Source: an uncultured bacterium (GTDB lineage Bacteria; Pseudomonadota; Alphaproteobacteria; Sphingomonadales; Sphingomonadaceae). From it: a stretch of 64,000 bases of DNA. The notes beneath the pieces are model-generated. The model was not told the DNA's origin, ran no database searches, and saw only the letters and a list, made by a program, of their open reading frames with translations. The stretch spans positions 1 to 64,000 of the forward strand of contig CAISGR010000235.1 of NCBI GenBank assembly GCA_903884945.1, given 5' to 3'. The position numbers and the translations under genes are program-made. The first letter of the stretch is position 1; every line of letters begins with the position of its first letter. Shown one piece after another: positions 18,493 to 28,022 of this stretch.

Positions 18493-21192
18493 TCAGGCTT
18501 CCTCGCGGGCCTCATGCCCCACATGGGGGACGGAAGGAAGACGGCCCGCGCGCAAAACCGCCTCATCGAGCGTGACGCGCGATACCGAGACGCCGGGCGG
18601 AAAGGCAGCGAGCAGGCGCGAGGGCATCGCGGCGGACAGCAGGACGAAGATGCCATGGTCGTCGGCGCGGCGGATCAACCGGCCGAAGGCCTGCGCCAGC
18701 CGCGCGCGGACGATGCGGTCGTCATAGGCGCTGCCGCCGCCGGCGAGTCGCCGCGCGGCGTGCAGCACGGTCGGCTTGGGCCAGGGCACGCCTTCCATCA
18801 CCACCAGGCGGAGCGAGCGGCCCGGCACGTCCACGCCGTCGCGCAGCGCGTCGGTGCCGAGCAGGGAGGCCGAGGCATCGTCGCGGAAGATATCGACGAG
18901 CGTGCCGGTATCGATCGGGTCGACATGCTGCGCATAGAGCGGCAGCCCGTCCCGGGCGAGGCGGTCGGCGATCCGGGCATGCACGCCGCGCAGCCGCCGG
19001 ATCGCGGTGAACAGGCCGAGCATGCCGCCGCCCGAGGCAACGCCCAGCCGCGCATAGGCATTGGCGAGCGCGCCCATGTCGCCGCGCTTCACGTCAGTGA
19101 CGATGAGCACCTCGGCCTGCGCGGCATAATCGAACGGGCTCGCGGCCTCGAAGCGGGTCGCGCCGCGCACGAGGTGCTGGGCGCCGGTCCGCGCCTCGGC
19201 CACTTCCCATTCGCCGCCGCCGCGCAGCGTGGCGGAGGTCACCAGCGCGCCATGCGCCTGCTTGAGCACCGTTTCGGCGAAGGGCTTGCTGGGATCGAGC
19301 CAGTGGCGGTGCAGCCCGATATCATATTCGCGCCCGTCGACCCGGTCGACCGCGAGCCAGTCGACGAAATCGGGCGTGGCCGGCCCGCCGACCCGCGTGA
19401 GCAGCGACAGCCACGCGGCCACGGTCTCGGCGCGCCAGCCGATCGAGGCGATCGCCCCTTCGATTCGCGCGCGGGCCGGGCCGTCCATCCAGTCGGGCGC
19501 CTCGGCCAGCACCGCCTCCAGCCGCCGCCCGAGCGTGACGAGCGGCCGCACCAGCGCATCGAGCGCATGCGCCGCGGGCGCCGCCGCCTCGATCAGCGCC
19601 GGATCCGGTTCGGCCAGCTCGGTCTCCAGGCCATAGCCGGCATCGCCTTCCGCCTCGGCGCGCGCATAGGTGAGCCCGCGCACCGCGGCGAGCAGGGTCT
19701 CGACCGGCCCGAACGGCGCCCCCTCGCTCAGGCGCTGGAGCCAGCCGTCGCTGGCCAGCGCGCCCGCTGCCCTGATGGCATCGGCGATCGCGATCCCGCC
19801 GCCCTCGTCATAGCTGGCCACGTCGGACAGGCGCGCGGCGAGGCCGCGCCGCCGCCCGCGCGCGCCCGATTCGGGCCCGATGATCCAGCGGCGCAGCTCG
19901 ATCGTCTCCTGCCCGGTCAGCGCAGTCGAGAACATCGAGTCGGCGGCATCGAAGAGGTGGTGCCCCTCGTCGAACACATAGCGGGTGGGACGCGTCGTCA
20001 GCTCGCGGCCGCGCGCTGCGTTGACCATCACCAGCGCATGGTTGGCGATGACGATATCGGCCTCGGCGCTCGCGCGCGCGGCGCGCTCGATGAAGCATTT
20101 CCGGTAATGCGGGCAGCCGGCATAGACGCATTCGCCGCGCCGGTCGGTCAGCGCGGTCGATCCGTTGCGGCGGAACAGGGTCGGCAGCCAGCCGGGCAGG
20201 TCGCCGCCGACCATGTCGCCATCGGCGCTGTACGCAGCCCAGCGCGCGACGAGCTGGGCGAGGATCGCCGCGCGTCCGGCAAAGCCGCCCTGCAGCGCAT
20301 CCTCGAGATTGAGCAGGCAGAGATAATTTTCGCGCCCCTTGCGGGTGACGACCTTCGCCTTGCGGATCTCGGCATCCGGGAAGAGCCGCGCGCTCTCATG
20401 GCCGAGCTGGCGCTGCAACGCCTTGGTGAAGGTCGACACCCACACGGCGCCGCCCGCCTTTTCCGCCCAGAGCGAGGCGGGCGCGAGATAGCCGAGCGTC
20501 TTCCCGATGCCGGTGCCGGCCTCGGCCAGCACCATGTTCGGCGCGTCGCGCACCATGCGCGGGCCGAATGCCTCCATCGCCGCCTGGGCGAAGGCGCGCT
20601 GCCCCGGGCGCCGCTCGGCCTCGCTGCCGGTGAGGTGGGCGAGCCGGCTTTGCGTCTCGGCCGGATCGAGCGTGATCGTCCGCGGCGCCGGGCGCGGGGC
20701 GGCTTCCGACCATTCGGGCAGCTTCGAGAACAGCCAGCGTTCAGCGGTCGCCGGGCGGGCAAGCCGGTCGACCAGCGCCGGCGCCCAGGTCCAGCGCAGC
20801 TTGAACAGCGATTGTGCGGCGGTCCAGGCGCCCTCGCGCTCCGGCCAGTCGCGGTTGGGCAGGTCGAGCAGCGCTTCGGCCGCGCGCAGCAGAAAGGCGG
20901 CGACCGCCGCATCGGTGGCGGGCGGCTCGATGCCGGCGGCGCGGGCGAGGCCGCGCGGGGTCGGCACCATGAAGCGCGCCGGGCGCAGGAAGGCGAACAG
21001 CTCGAGCACATCGAGCCCGGAAAGATCGGCATAGCCGAGCCGCTGCCCGATCAGCGCCGCGTTCAGGACGATCACCGGCGTATCGGCCGCGATGCGGATC
21101 GCCTCGCCCCGGCCGATCGGCCGCGTGCCGTCGGCATCGGCGATCCAGATGCCGCTATGGCTGGCGTGAAGGGCGGGATAGGGCAGCGGCAT
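18493..21192 (-). CDS. DinG-family ATP-dependent DNA helicase (XPD-like, Fe-S)
   Basis: An 899-residue superfamily 2 helicase. The first about 200 residues form an extra N-terminal region, then motif I EAGTGIGKT, a four-cysteine Fe-S cluster region (Cys in NYLCLLN and CVYAGCPHYRKC), motif II DEGHHLFD, and a C-terminal helicase domain ending with AFGRLIRRADDHG (motif VI). This matches the DinG/YoaA class of 5'-3' helicases that unwind R-loops and forked DNA. It starts at ATG (MPLPYP-). The N-terminal region is specific to the alphaproteobacterial form. Confidence 0.88.
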   Translation of the reverse strand: MPLPYPALHASHSGIWIADADGTRPIGRGEAIRIAADTPVIVLNAALIGQRLGYADLSGLDVLELFAFLRPARFMVPTPRGLARAAGIEPPATDAAVAAFLLRAAEALLDLPNRDWPEREGAWTAAQSLFKLRWTWAPALVDRLARPATAERWLFSKLPEWSEAAPRPAPRTITLDPAETQSRLAHLTGSEAERRPGQRAFAQAAMEAFGPRMVRDAPNMVLAEAGTGIGKTLGYLAPASLWAEKAGGAVWVSTFTKALQRQLGHESARLFPDAEIRKAKVVTRKGRENYLCLLNLEDALQGGFAGRAAILAQLVARWAAYSADGDMVGGDLPGWLPTLFRRNGSTALTDRRGECVYAGCPHYRKCFIERAARASAEADIVIANHALVMVNAARGRELTTRPTRYVFDEGHHLFDAADSMFSTALTGQETIELRRWIIGPESGARGRRRGLAARLSDVASYDEGGGIAIADAIRAAGALASDGWLQRLSEGAPFGPVETLLAAVRGLTYARAEAEGDAGYGLETELAEPDPALIEAAAPAAHALDALVRPLVTLGRRLEAVLAEAPDWMDGPARARIEGAIASIGWRAETVAAWLSLLTRVGGPATPDFVDWLAVDRVDGREYDIGLHRHWLDPSKPFAETVLKQAHGALVTSATLRGGGEWEVAEARTGAQHLVRGATRFEAASPFDYAAQAEVLIVTDVKRGDMGALANAYARLGVASGGGMLGLFTAIRRLRGVHARIADRLARDGLPLYAQHVDPIDTGTLVDIFRDDASASLLGTDALRDGVDVPGRSLRLVVMEGVPWPKPTVLHAARRLAGGGSAYDDRIVRARLAQAFGRLIRRADDHGIFVLLSAAMPSRLLAAFPPGVSVSRVTLDEAVLRAGRLPSVPHVGHEAREEA

Positions 21193-21438
21193 CGCCCGAC
21201 GACCCTAGCCGCAAAGGAACAGCAGGGGAACGGCCGTGCGGCCGGCCGCGGCGTTTAGTGGCGGCGAATAGGCGGTCGAACCAGGCGGGGGCCGCGAGAT
21301 CGGCAGGCTGGCACAGCATCGCCGTGAACGCGACGGCGTCGGCCACGGCCTCCGCGGCTGAGTGCGTGCTTGCATGCCGGGGGCGTTCCAGCGAATAGCG
21401 ATGGCTTCCATTCGCACCAACCGCAAGGATTACCAGAC

Positions 21439-23001
21439 GTGGACGAGCTACGCGCCGCCGCCCTTGAATCGAAGGCCTGGCCTTATGAGGAGGCGCGCAA
21501 GCTGCTGAAACGCTATCCCGAGGGCAAGAAGGACGGGGCGATCCTGTTCGAGACCGGCTATGGCCCGTCGGGCCTGCCGCATATCGGCACCTTCAACGAA
21601 GTGCTGCGCACCACCATGGTGCGCAACGCCTTTCACGCGCTGAGCGACACGCCGACCCGGCTGATCGCCTTTTCCGACGACATGGACGGGTTGCGCAAGG
21701 TGCCCGACAATGTCCCCAACAAGGAAATGCTCGCCGGCTATCTCGGCAAGCCGCTGACCAAGGTGCCGGACCCGTTCGGCAAGTTCGAAAGCTTCGCGCA
21801 CCACAACAACGCGATGCTGCGCGACTTTCTCGATCGCTACGGCTTCGACTATGAATTCCTGTCGTCGACGATCGAATATGGCTCGGGCCGCTTCGATCCG
21901 ACGCTGAAGCTGGTCCTCCAGCGCTATGATGCGATCATGGGCGTGATGCTGCCGACGCTGCGCGCCGAGCGGGCGGCGACCTATTCCCCGATCCTGCCGA
22001 TCAGCCCGAAATCGGGCGCCGTCCTGCAGGTGCCGGTCGAGGTGGTCGATGCCGAGGCGGGGACCATCGCGTTCATGGACGAAGGCGAGCGGATCGAGCA
22101 ATCGGCGCTGGGCGGCATGGCCAAGCTGCAATGGAAGGTCGATTGGGCGATGCGCTGGACCGCGCTGCAGGTCGATTACGAGATGTCCGGCAAGGACCTG
22201 ATCGACAGCGTCACCCAGGCATCGAAGATCTGCCGCGTGCTCGGCAGTCGCCCGCCCGAGGGCCTCACCTACGAGATGTTCCTCGACGAGAAGGGCGAGA
22301 AGATCTCCAAGTCGAAGGGCAATGGGCTCAGCCTCGACGAATGGCTGACCTATGGCCCGCAGGAGAGCCTTGCCTTCTACATCTATCGCGAGCCGAAAAA
22401 GGCCAAGTCGCTGCACATGGGCGTGATTCCGCGCGCGGTGGACGATTACTGGCAGTTCCGGGGCAATTATGCCGGCCAGGAACTGAAGGAGAAACTCGGC
22501 AACCCGGTGCACCACATCCATGACGGTGCCCTGCCGACCGAAGAGCTGCCGGTGACCTTCGGCCTGTTGCTCAACCTTGTCGGGGTGATGGGCGATGCGA
22601 CCAAGGAACAGGTCTGGGGCTATCTCGGCAATTATGTGCCCGAGGCCACGCCGGAGCGCTATCCCGAGCTCGACCGGCTGATCGGCTATGCGCTTGCCTA
22701 TGGCCGCGATTTCGTCGCCCCGACGCTCAAGCGCCGCGCGCCCGAGGGCGTCGAGGTGGCCGCGCTCGAACAGCTCGACGCCGATCTCGCCGCGCTGCCG
22801 ACCGAGGCGAGCGCCGAGGAAATCCAGAATATCGTCTACGAGATCGGCAAGACCGCCGGGTTCGAAAACCTTCGCGACTGGTTCAAGGCGCTGTACGAGA
22901 CATTGCTCGGCTCGAGCCAGGGGCCGCGCATGGGCAGCTTCATCGCGCTCTACGGGATCGACAACACGCGCAAGCTGATCGCCGAGGCGCTCGCGAAATA
23001 G
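21439..23001 (+). CDS. lysS: Lysine--tRNA ligase, class I
   Basis: A 520-residue class I lysyl-tRNA synthetase, the archaeal-type enzyme that replaces class II LysRS in most alphaproteobacteria. The Rossmann-fold signatures are visible: PSGLPHIGT (HIGH) and EKISKSKG (KMSKS), with the C-terminal anticodon-binding helical region after residue 360. It charges tRNA-Lys. The start is taken as GTG with AAGGA 9 bases upstream; an earlier in-frame TTG at 21370 would add 23 residues unlike the family. A strong GC hairpin lies just after the stop. Confidence 0.94.
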   Translation: MDELRAAALESKAWPYEEARKLLKRYPEGKKDGAILFETGYGPSGLPHIGTFNEVLRTTMVRNAFHALSDTPTRLIAFSDDMDGLRKVPDNVPNKEMLAGYLGKPLTKVPDPFGKFESFAHHNNAMLRDFLDRYGFDYEFLSSTIEYGSGRFDPTLKLVLQRYDAIMGVMLPTLRAERAATYSPILPISPKSGAVLQVPVEVVDAEAGTIAFMDEGERIEQSALGGMAKLQWKVDWAMRWTALQVDYEMSGKDLIDSVTQASKICRVLGSRPPEGLTYEMFLDEKGEKISKSKGNGLSLDEWLTYGPQESLAFYIYREPKKAKSLHMGVIPRAVDDYWQFRGNYAGQELKEKLGNPVHHIHDGALPTEELPVTFGLLLNLVGVMGDATKEQVWGYLGNYVPEATPERYPELDRLIGYALAYGRDFVAPTLKRRAPEGVEVAALEQLDADLAALPTEASAEEIQNIVYEIGKTAGFENLRDWFKALYETLLGSSQGPRMGSFIALYGIDNTRKLIAEALAK

Positions 23002-23004
23002 GAA

Positions 23005-23030
23005 GGCCCGGGCGATCGCCCGCCCGGGCC
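23005..23030. terminator. Bidirectional hairpin terminator between lysS and SPFH gene
   Basis: GGCCCGGGCG (23005-23014) and CGCCCGGGCC (23021-23030) form a perfect 10-bp stem with a 6-base loop, 3 bases after the lysS stop and 7 bases from the stop of the convergent SPFH gene. There is no long T-run. Confidence 0.65.
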
Positions 23031-23037
23031 CGGTTCC

Positions 23038-23934
23038 TCATTTGGCGCCGATGAACGGCAGCGGCGCGTTCGCGCCGGTATAGGTCGGCAGCCTGCCGTC
23101 CCATTTCTCGACTGCCCGCAGGTTGACGATCTCGGGATTGGTGCGGATCGCCTCCGCCTCGACCTGGATCGCCTTGGCATCGCCCTCCGCCTTGGCGACG
23201 CGCGCCTCCGCATCGGCCCGGGCCGTCGCCACATTGGCCTGCGCCGCAAGCGCCTGCTGCTCGTTGGCGATCTTGGCGTTGATCTGGTGCAGCACCGCGT
23301 CCGGCACGACGATATTGCCGGCCCAGTAGAGCTGCTCGACCTGGAGGCCGACCGGGGCGAAATAGGCCTGGACGTGGCGCAGCGCGGTCTGGATCAGCTC
23401 GCTCTTGTGCGGGCCGTAGATCTCCTCGACGCCGAGCTGCGCGCCGCGCTCTACGATCGCGTTGCGGATCGCGTTGCGCAGCGGCCCGGCGATGATCGCG
23501 TCCATGTCGGTGCGGTAGCGCTGGAACAGGATCGGTGCGCGCGTGGCGTCGACATGATAGGCGACCGCGACATCGGCCGAGAGGCCCAGCCCGTTCTTGT
23601 CCTGGAAGCTGAAGGCTTCGTCGACCGCATTCTGTTCGGTGGTCGAATGAGTCCAGGTATAGGTGCGCGTGAACACCGGATATTCGTAGATATTGGTGCC
23701 GGGAGGCGCGAAATACCAGCCGACCGGCAAGGGCTGGGAGACCACGCCCGCGTTGCCGCCGATATTGTTGACCTTGATGCCGACATAGCCCGGGAGCACC
23801 CGCGCGAAGGCGCCGGTCAGGAATATCGCCGTCGCGACCAGCACGATCAGCCCGCCGATCAGCGCGCCCAGCCGCCGCCGGGCGAACCGGCCCGGCGCCC
23901 GCGCCGCCCGACTATCTTCGATATCGTCTTCCAT
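23038..23934 (-). CDS. SPFH-domain (prohibitin/stomatin-like) membrane protein
   Basis: A 298-residue protein with one N-terminal transmembrane helix (LGALIGGLIVLVATAIFLTG), an SPFH/band-7 domain (about residues 45-235), then an Ala/Glu-rich coiled coil (ANEQQALAAQANVATARADAEARV split across about residues 225-265). SPFH proteins form membrane scaffolds and regulate proteases such as FtsH. The start is an ATG 7 bases after AGGA; an upstream TTG at 23952 is less likely. The gene overlaps the 3' end of a small membrane protein gene by 23 bases, so the two form an operon. Confidence 0.87.
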   Translation of the reverse strand: MEDDIEDSRAARAPGRFARRRLGALIGGLIVLVATAIFLTGAFARVLPGYVGIKVNNIGGNAGVVSQPLPVGWYFAPPGTNIYEYPVFTRTYTWTHSTTEQNAVDEAFSFQDKNGLGLSADVAVAYHVDATRAPILFQRYRTDMDAIIAGPLRNAIRNAIVERGAQLGVEEIYGPHKSELIQTALRHVQAYFAPVGLQVEQLYWAGNIVVPDAVLHQINAKIANEQQALAAQANVATARADAEARVAKAEGDAKAIQVEAEAIRTNPEIVNLRAVEKWDGRLPTYTGANAPLPFIGAK

Positions 23935-24130
23935 CGTCTTTTCCTGTTGCAAGCAGCGCGCGCACGATACGCGTCAGCATTGCCGCAAGGACAAGCGGGG
24001 CCAGCAGAAACAGGAAGATCGATGACCAGAGGCCGGTCGACGTATGCGCGTTGAAGAGCGCAGGCGCGACGAAAAGCAACAGCCAGAGGGCGGCGGCCAT
24101 GATGATGGCCGTCTCGATCCAAGGGCTCAC
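23912..24130 (-). CDS. Small two-helix membrane protein (unknown)
   Basis: A 72-residue protein with two hydrophobic helices (IIMAAALWLLLFVAPALF and SSIFLFLLAPLVLAAML) and a basic tail (KDDGRRYRR). The start is a GTG preceded by GGAG; a longer frame reaches 24220 but lacks a better start. I do not recognise the family. Its overlap with the SPFH gene suggests that it works at the same membrane site or is a coupled leader gene. Confidence 0.5.
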   Translation of the reverse strand: MSPWIETAIIMAAALWLLLFVAPALFNAHTSTGLWSSIFLFLLAPLVLAAMLTRIVRALLATGKDDGRRYRR

Positions 24131-24320
24131 GCCACTCCGTCTTATGTCTTGCTCCAATCCTCGAACGCTGCAGGCATGGATATAATAGCGTCGCGACGCT
24201 TGCGAAACGAAAACCGGCATCGTGCGCGGCGTGCATCATCGATTGCGCCCGGCTTCCGTCTCGTCGACTTTGCTTGCAACCCTGGCGGATAGTTCCGCAT
24301 AGCGGCGGCGGAGGTGCCCG

Positions 24321-25526
24321 ATGACGAGCCGGAAGACACGCGGTTACGCCTCAGTGCTGCGGGATTTTCTCGCCGGCGAGGCGATGGGCGGCATCGCGCT
24401 GATCGCCGCCGCCGCGCTGGCGCTGGTCGCCGCCAATTCGCCGCTGGCGGCGCTCTATTTCGGGGCGCTGCACTTCGAGACCGGGCCGGTCATCGCCCCG
24501 GCGATCGGCGCGATGACGCTCCATCTGTGGATCAACGACGGGCTGATGGCGCTGTTCTTCCTGCTCGTCGGGCTGGAGATCAAGCGCGAACTGGTCGACG
24601 GCCAGCTCGCGTCGCCCGAGCGGCGGCGGCTGCCGATCATCGCGGCGGCGGCCGGGATGATCTGCCCGGCGATCCTGTACCTGGCCATCACCGGCGGTGC
24701 GGCCGATCTGCGCGCCGGCTGGGCGATCCCCGCGGCGACCGACATCGCCTTTGCGATCGGCGTGCTGGCCCTGCTCGGCCCGCGGGTGCCGGCGTCGCTC
24801 AAGCTGTTCCTGACGACCGTCGCGATCGTCGACGACATGGGCGCGGTCGCGATCATCGCGCTGTTCTACAGCCATGGCCTGGTGCTGCTCGCCCTGGCCG
24901 GTGCGGTGATCGTCATGGGCGGGCTGTTCGCGATGAACCGGCTGGGGGTGGTGCGGCTCTGGCCCTATCTGGCCGGCTTCGCGCTGCTGTGGCTGCTGGT
25001 GCTCCTGTCCGGCATCCATGCCACGATCGCCGGGGTGGTGACCGCGATGCTGATCCCGGTTCGCTGCTCGCCGGGCGCCCCGGACAGTGCCGAATCGCCG
25101 CTCCACCGGCTCGAGCATGCGCTCAACCCCTGGGTCGCCTATGGCGTCGTGCCGCTGTTCGGCTTCGCCAATGCCGGCGTCGCGCTCACGGGCCTTTCGG
25201 CCTCGATCCTGGCCGAGCCGCTGGTGCTGGGGATCGCGCTGGCGCTGTTCTTCGGCAAGCAGATCGGCATCTTCGGCAGCATCCGCCTCGCCGTGCGGCT
25301 GGGAATCGCGCGCGCGCCGGGCAAGGCGAGCTGGACGCAGATCTACGGGGTCGCGCTGCTTGCCGGCATCGGCTTCACCATGAGCCTGTTCATCGGCGGC
25401 CTCGCCTTTCCCGGCAACGCCGCGGTAATGGACGCGGTGAAGATCGGCGTGCTGGCGGGATCGATCCTGTCGGCGATCGCGGGCTTTCTGGTCTTGCGCT
25501 TCGCGCCGCGGTCGTGGGGGCGTTGA
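24321..25526 (+). CDS. nhaA: Na+/H+ antiporter NhaA
   Basis: A 401-residue polytopic antiporter, full length for the family. Key features: NDGLMALFFLLVGLEIKRE at about residues 72-90, AIPAATDIAFAIG with D141, and the ion-binding pair Asp171-Asp172 in IVDDMGAVAI. It exchanges Na+ or Li+ for H+ across the inner membrane, controlling pH and salt. The stop codon is directly followed by the ATG of the amidohydrolase gene with no gap, so the two are cotranscribed. Confidence 0.95.
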   Translation: MTSRKTRGYASVLRDFLAGEAMGGIALIAAAALALVAANSPLAALYFGALHFETGPVIAPAIGAMTLHLWINDGLMALFFLLVGLEIKRELVDGQLASPERRRLPIIAAAAGMICPAILYLAITGGAADLRAGWAIPAATDIAFAIGVLALLGPRVPASLKLFLTTVAIVDDMGAVAIIALFYSHGLVLLALAGAVIVMGGLFAMNRLGVVRLWPYLAGFALLWLLVLLSGIHATIAGVVTAMLIPVRCSPGAPDSAESPLHRLEHALNPWVAYGVVPLFGFANAGVALTGLSASILAEPLVLGIALALFFGKQIGIFGSIRLAVRLGIARAPGKASWTQIYGVALLAGIGFTMSLFIGGLAFPGNAAVMDAVKIGVLAGSILSAIAGFLVLRFAPRSWGR

Positions 25527-26534
25527 ATGCGCGCCTTTTTCGATCGGCGCCAGCTCGCGCATGCGCCGCTGAAGGAGCTGCACAATGGCGGCTTCACCGA
25601 TTTCGCCGAGAAGCCGGTGCGCGCCGAGGCGATCGAGCGGGCAGTGGCGGGAATCGAGGCGCCGGGCGATCATGGCGACGCGGCGATCCGGGCGGTGCAT
25701 GATTCGGGCTATCTCGACTTTCTCCGGACCGGGCCGGCGCGCTGGGCCGCCGCCGGCCGGCCGGGCGACGTGATCGGCTATATCTGGCCGATCGTCGGCC
25801 GGCGGCCGCTGCCGCTCGACCGGATCGATGCCCTGGCCGGGCGATACAGCCTGGATGCCTCCACGCCGCTCACCGCCGACACCTGGGACGCGGCCTATTG
25901 GAGCGTGCAGTCGGCGCTGTCGGCGCTCGATGCGGTGCTGGCCGGGGATCGCGCCGCCTTCGCCCTGTGCCGCCCGCCCGGGCATCATGCCGGGGCGGAT
26001 TATCTCGGGGGCTATTGCTACCTGAACGCCGCCGCGATCGTCGCGCAGGCCGCGCGCGATGCCGGGCTGGCGCGGGTGGCGATCCTCGACATCGATTATC
26101 ATCACGGCAACGGCACCCAGGATATCTTCTGGGAACGCGGCGACGTCTTCTACGCGTCGGTCCATGCCGATCCGGCGACCGACTATCCCTTTTACTGGGG
26201 CCATGCCGACGAGACCGGCGACGGCGCGGGCAAGGGCGCGACGCTGAACCTGCCGCTGCCGCAGGGCGCCGGGCTCGACGGGTTCCGCGCGGCGCAGTCG
26301 GCGGCGCTCGACGCGATCGCCCGGTTCGACCCGGCGCTGCTGGTCGTCAGCTTCGGCGCGGATACCTGGGCGGGCGATCCCATCTCGCATTTCAGCCTGG
26401 CCACGCCGGACTATGCCGTGCTCGGGCGGGACATCGCCGCCCGCGGCTGGCCCACCGTCATCGCGATGGAAGGCGGCTATGCCGTGGAGGCACTGGGCGC
26501 GAACGTGACGAGCCTGCTGGGCGGCTTCGCCTGA
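25527..26534 (+). CDS. Histone deacetylase-like / acetylpolyamine amidohydrolase
   Basis: A 335-residue arginase-deacetylase-fold enzyme. Zinc and catalytic residues are seen in RPPGHHAG, DIDYHHGNGTQ, VSFGADTWAGDP and EGGYAVE. Bacterial homologues are acetylpolyamine amidohydrolases or related deacylases. The N-terminal region carries the acetylpolyamine-type sequence ELHNGGF. The substrate is not certain. It begins immediately after nhaA and ends 3 bases from the convergent response regulator/kinase gene. Confidence 0.87.
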   Translation: MRAFFDRRQLAHAPLKELHNGGFTDFAEKPVRAEAIERAVAGIEAPGDHGDAAIRAVHDSGYLDFLRTGPARWAAAGRPGDVIGYIWPIVGRRPLPLDRIDALAGRYSLDASTPLTADTWDAAYWSVQSALSALDAVLAGDRAAFALCRPPGHHAGADYLGGYCYLNAAAIVAQAARDAGLARVAILDIDYHHGNGTQDIFWERGDVFYASVHADPATDYPFYWGHADETGDGAGKGATLNLPLPQGAGLDGFRAAQSAALDAIARFDPALLVVSFGADTWAGDPISHFSLATPDYAVLGRDIAARGWPTVIAMEGGYAVEALGANVTSLLGGFA

Positions 26535-26537
26535 CCG

Positions 26538-27578
26538 TCAGGCGAGGGCCGCGCGCAGCGTCGCGCGGACGCCGCCATGGCCGCGGTCATAGTCGACCGC
26601 GCTCTGCAGGCTCTTCGCCATGGCGCGGATCAGCCGCGTGCCGAGGCCGGTGCCGTGCGGCGCCGCGCCCGGCGGGATGCCGACGCCGTCATCCTCGACC
26701 GTCAGGCGGAAATGCTGCGCGCCGTCTCGCTGGAGCGAGATGCGGACCTCGCCCGACGCGGCCGGATAGGCATATTTGCAGGCGTTCGACACGAGTTCGG
26801 TGACGATCACGCCGAGCGATACGGCGCGATCCGTGGCCAGCCGGATCGGATCCGCCGAGATCGACAGGAGGCAGCGCGTGCCCGTGCCCGACCAGGCGCC
26901 GCCGAGGTCCTCGACCAGGGCGCCGAGATACTCCGCCATGTCGACCTGCTCGACATTGTCCGAGGTATAGAGGCGGCGATGGACCTGCGCGATCGCCGCG
27001 ATCCGGCGCTGCGTGTCCCCGAGCGCGGCCTGGGCGGCCGGATCGTCCAGCGCGCTCGCCTGCATCGACACCATCGACGAGACGAGCTGGAGGCTGTTGG
27101 CGACGCGGTGGTTGACCTCGCTGAGCAGGGCCGCGAGCCGGGCATTGCTTGCCCGCAGCTGCTCCTCCGCCGCGGCCTTGTCGCGCTCGAGCGCGGCCCG
27201 CGCCAGCACCTGATCGAACGCGCTGGCGAGCAGGTCGAAAAAGTCCGGCCCGGTCGATTTGACGACATAGTCGGCCGCCCCCGCCTTGAGCGCGGCGATC
27301 GCGATCCGCCCCTCCTCCGAGCCGGTGACATAGACGATCGGCGGCGGGGATGGCAGCGCGCGGAGCCGCGACAGCGTCTCCAGCCCGTCCATCTCCGGCA
27401 TGTAATGATCCACCGCGATCAGGTCGAACGGGTGCTCGGCGGCCAGCGCGACACCCTCGGCCCCGCGTTCGGCCACCGTCAGGGCGAAGCCGCGCCGGGT
27501 GAGCGTGCGCACCGCCAGCCTGCCGAGACCCGCGTCATCGTCGATATAGAGGACGCGGGGCGGGGCGGCTTGGTTCAA
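26538..27578 (-). CDS. Response regulator fused to HisKA_2-type histidine kinase
   Basis: A 346-residue protein with an N-terminal receiver domain (DDDAGLGR acidic pocket, phospho-Asp in LIAVDHYMPEMDG, switch Lys in VVKST), a short coiled linker, then an HWE/HisKA_2 dimerisation segment with the phospho-His in EVNHRVANSLQ and an HATPase_c domain (ELVSNACKYAYP, DDGVGIPPG, GTGLGTRLI). This looks like a phosphorelay output that can itself phosphorylate further targets. The start is TTG overlapping the preceding gene's stop (TTGA). It is the third gene of a kinase, regulator, hybrid operon. Confidence 0.87.
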   Translation of the reverse strand: MNQAAPPRVLYIDDDAGLGRLAVRTLTRRGFALTVAERGAEGVALAAEHPFDLIAVDHYMPEMDGLETLSRLRALPSPPPIVYVTGSEEGRIAIAALKAGAADYVVKSTGPDFFDLLASAFDQVLARAALERDKAAAEEQLRASNARLAALLSEVNHRVANSLQLVSSMVSMQASALDDPAAQAALGDTQRRIAAIAQVHRRLYTSDNVEQVDMAEYLGALVEDLGGAWSGTGTRCLLSISADPIRLATDRAVSLGVIVTELVSNACKYAYPAASGEVRISLQRDGAQHFRLTVEDDGVGIPPGAAPHGTGLGTRLIRAMAKSLQSAVDYDRGHGGVRATLRAALA

Positions 27579-28021
27579 CCTTCGCCCTCGATGTCGGGAA
27601 CCTTGATCACCGACAGGAACAGGCCGAGCTGCCGGATCGCCTGGGCGAAGCTCTCATAATTGACCGGCTTGGTGATATAGACGTTGCAGCCCAGATCGTA
27701 GCAGCGCTGGATCTCCATCTTGTCGTCCGTAGTCGTCAGGATCACCACGGGGGTTCGTTTCAGCGCGGGGGCGCCCTTGATCCTGGCCAGGATATCGGTG
27801 CCGCTCATGTCGGGCAGGTTGAGATCGAGCAGCACCAGTGCCGGGCCGTTGAGGGCCGGCCCGTCGGCATGGTTGAACAGATAGTCGAGCGCGCTGGTCC
27901 CGTCGGTGAAATGCCTGATATCGTTGAGAATGCCCGCCCGGCGGATATTCTTCTCGATCAGCCGCGCATGCCCTTCGTCGTCCTCGATCATGATGATGCT
28001 GACGGAGCGATGGTCGTTCAT
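27575..28021 (-). CDS. Single-domain response regulator (phytochrome-type Rcp1-like)
   Basis: A 148-residue receiver domain with no output domain: acidic pair IEDDEGH, phosphoacceptor Asp in LVLLDLNLPDMSG, conserved Thr in VILTTTDD, Lys in YITKPVNY. The extended alpha4-loop resembles Rcp1-type regulators that accept phosphate from bacteriophytochrome-like kinases. The start is the ATG at 28021, one base after the upstream kinase stop; longer frames run antisense or out of frame through the kinase gene. Confidence 0.88.
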   Translation of the reverse strand: MNDHRSVSIIMIEDDEGHARLIEKNIRRAGILNDIRHFTDGTSALDYLFNHADGPALNGPALVLLDLNLPDMSGTDILARIKGAPALKRTPVVILTTTDDKMEIQRCYDLGCNVYITKPVNYESFAQAIRQLGLFLSVIKVPDIEGEG

Positions 28022-28022
28022 C

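Noticed and set aside
21193..21438. Minus-strand frame in the gap between the dinG-like gene and lysS, with coding-like third positions in part
   Set aside because: Only about 35 codons look coding, there is no clear start or ribosome site, and it runs into the lysS start antisense. It could be a remnant, but I cannot support a gene.
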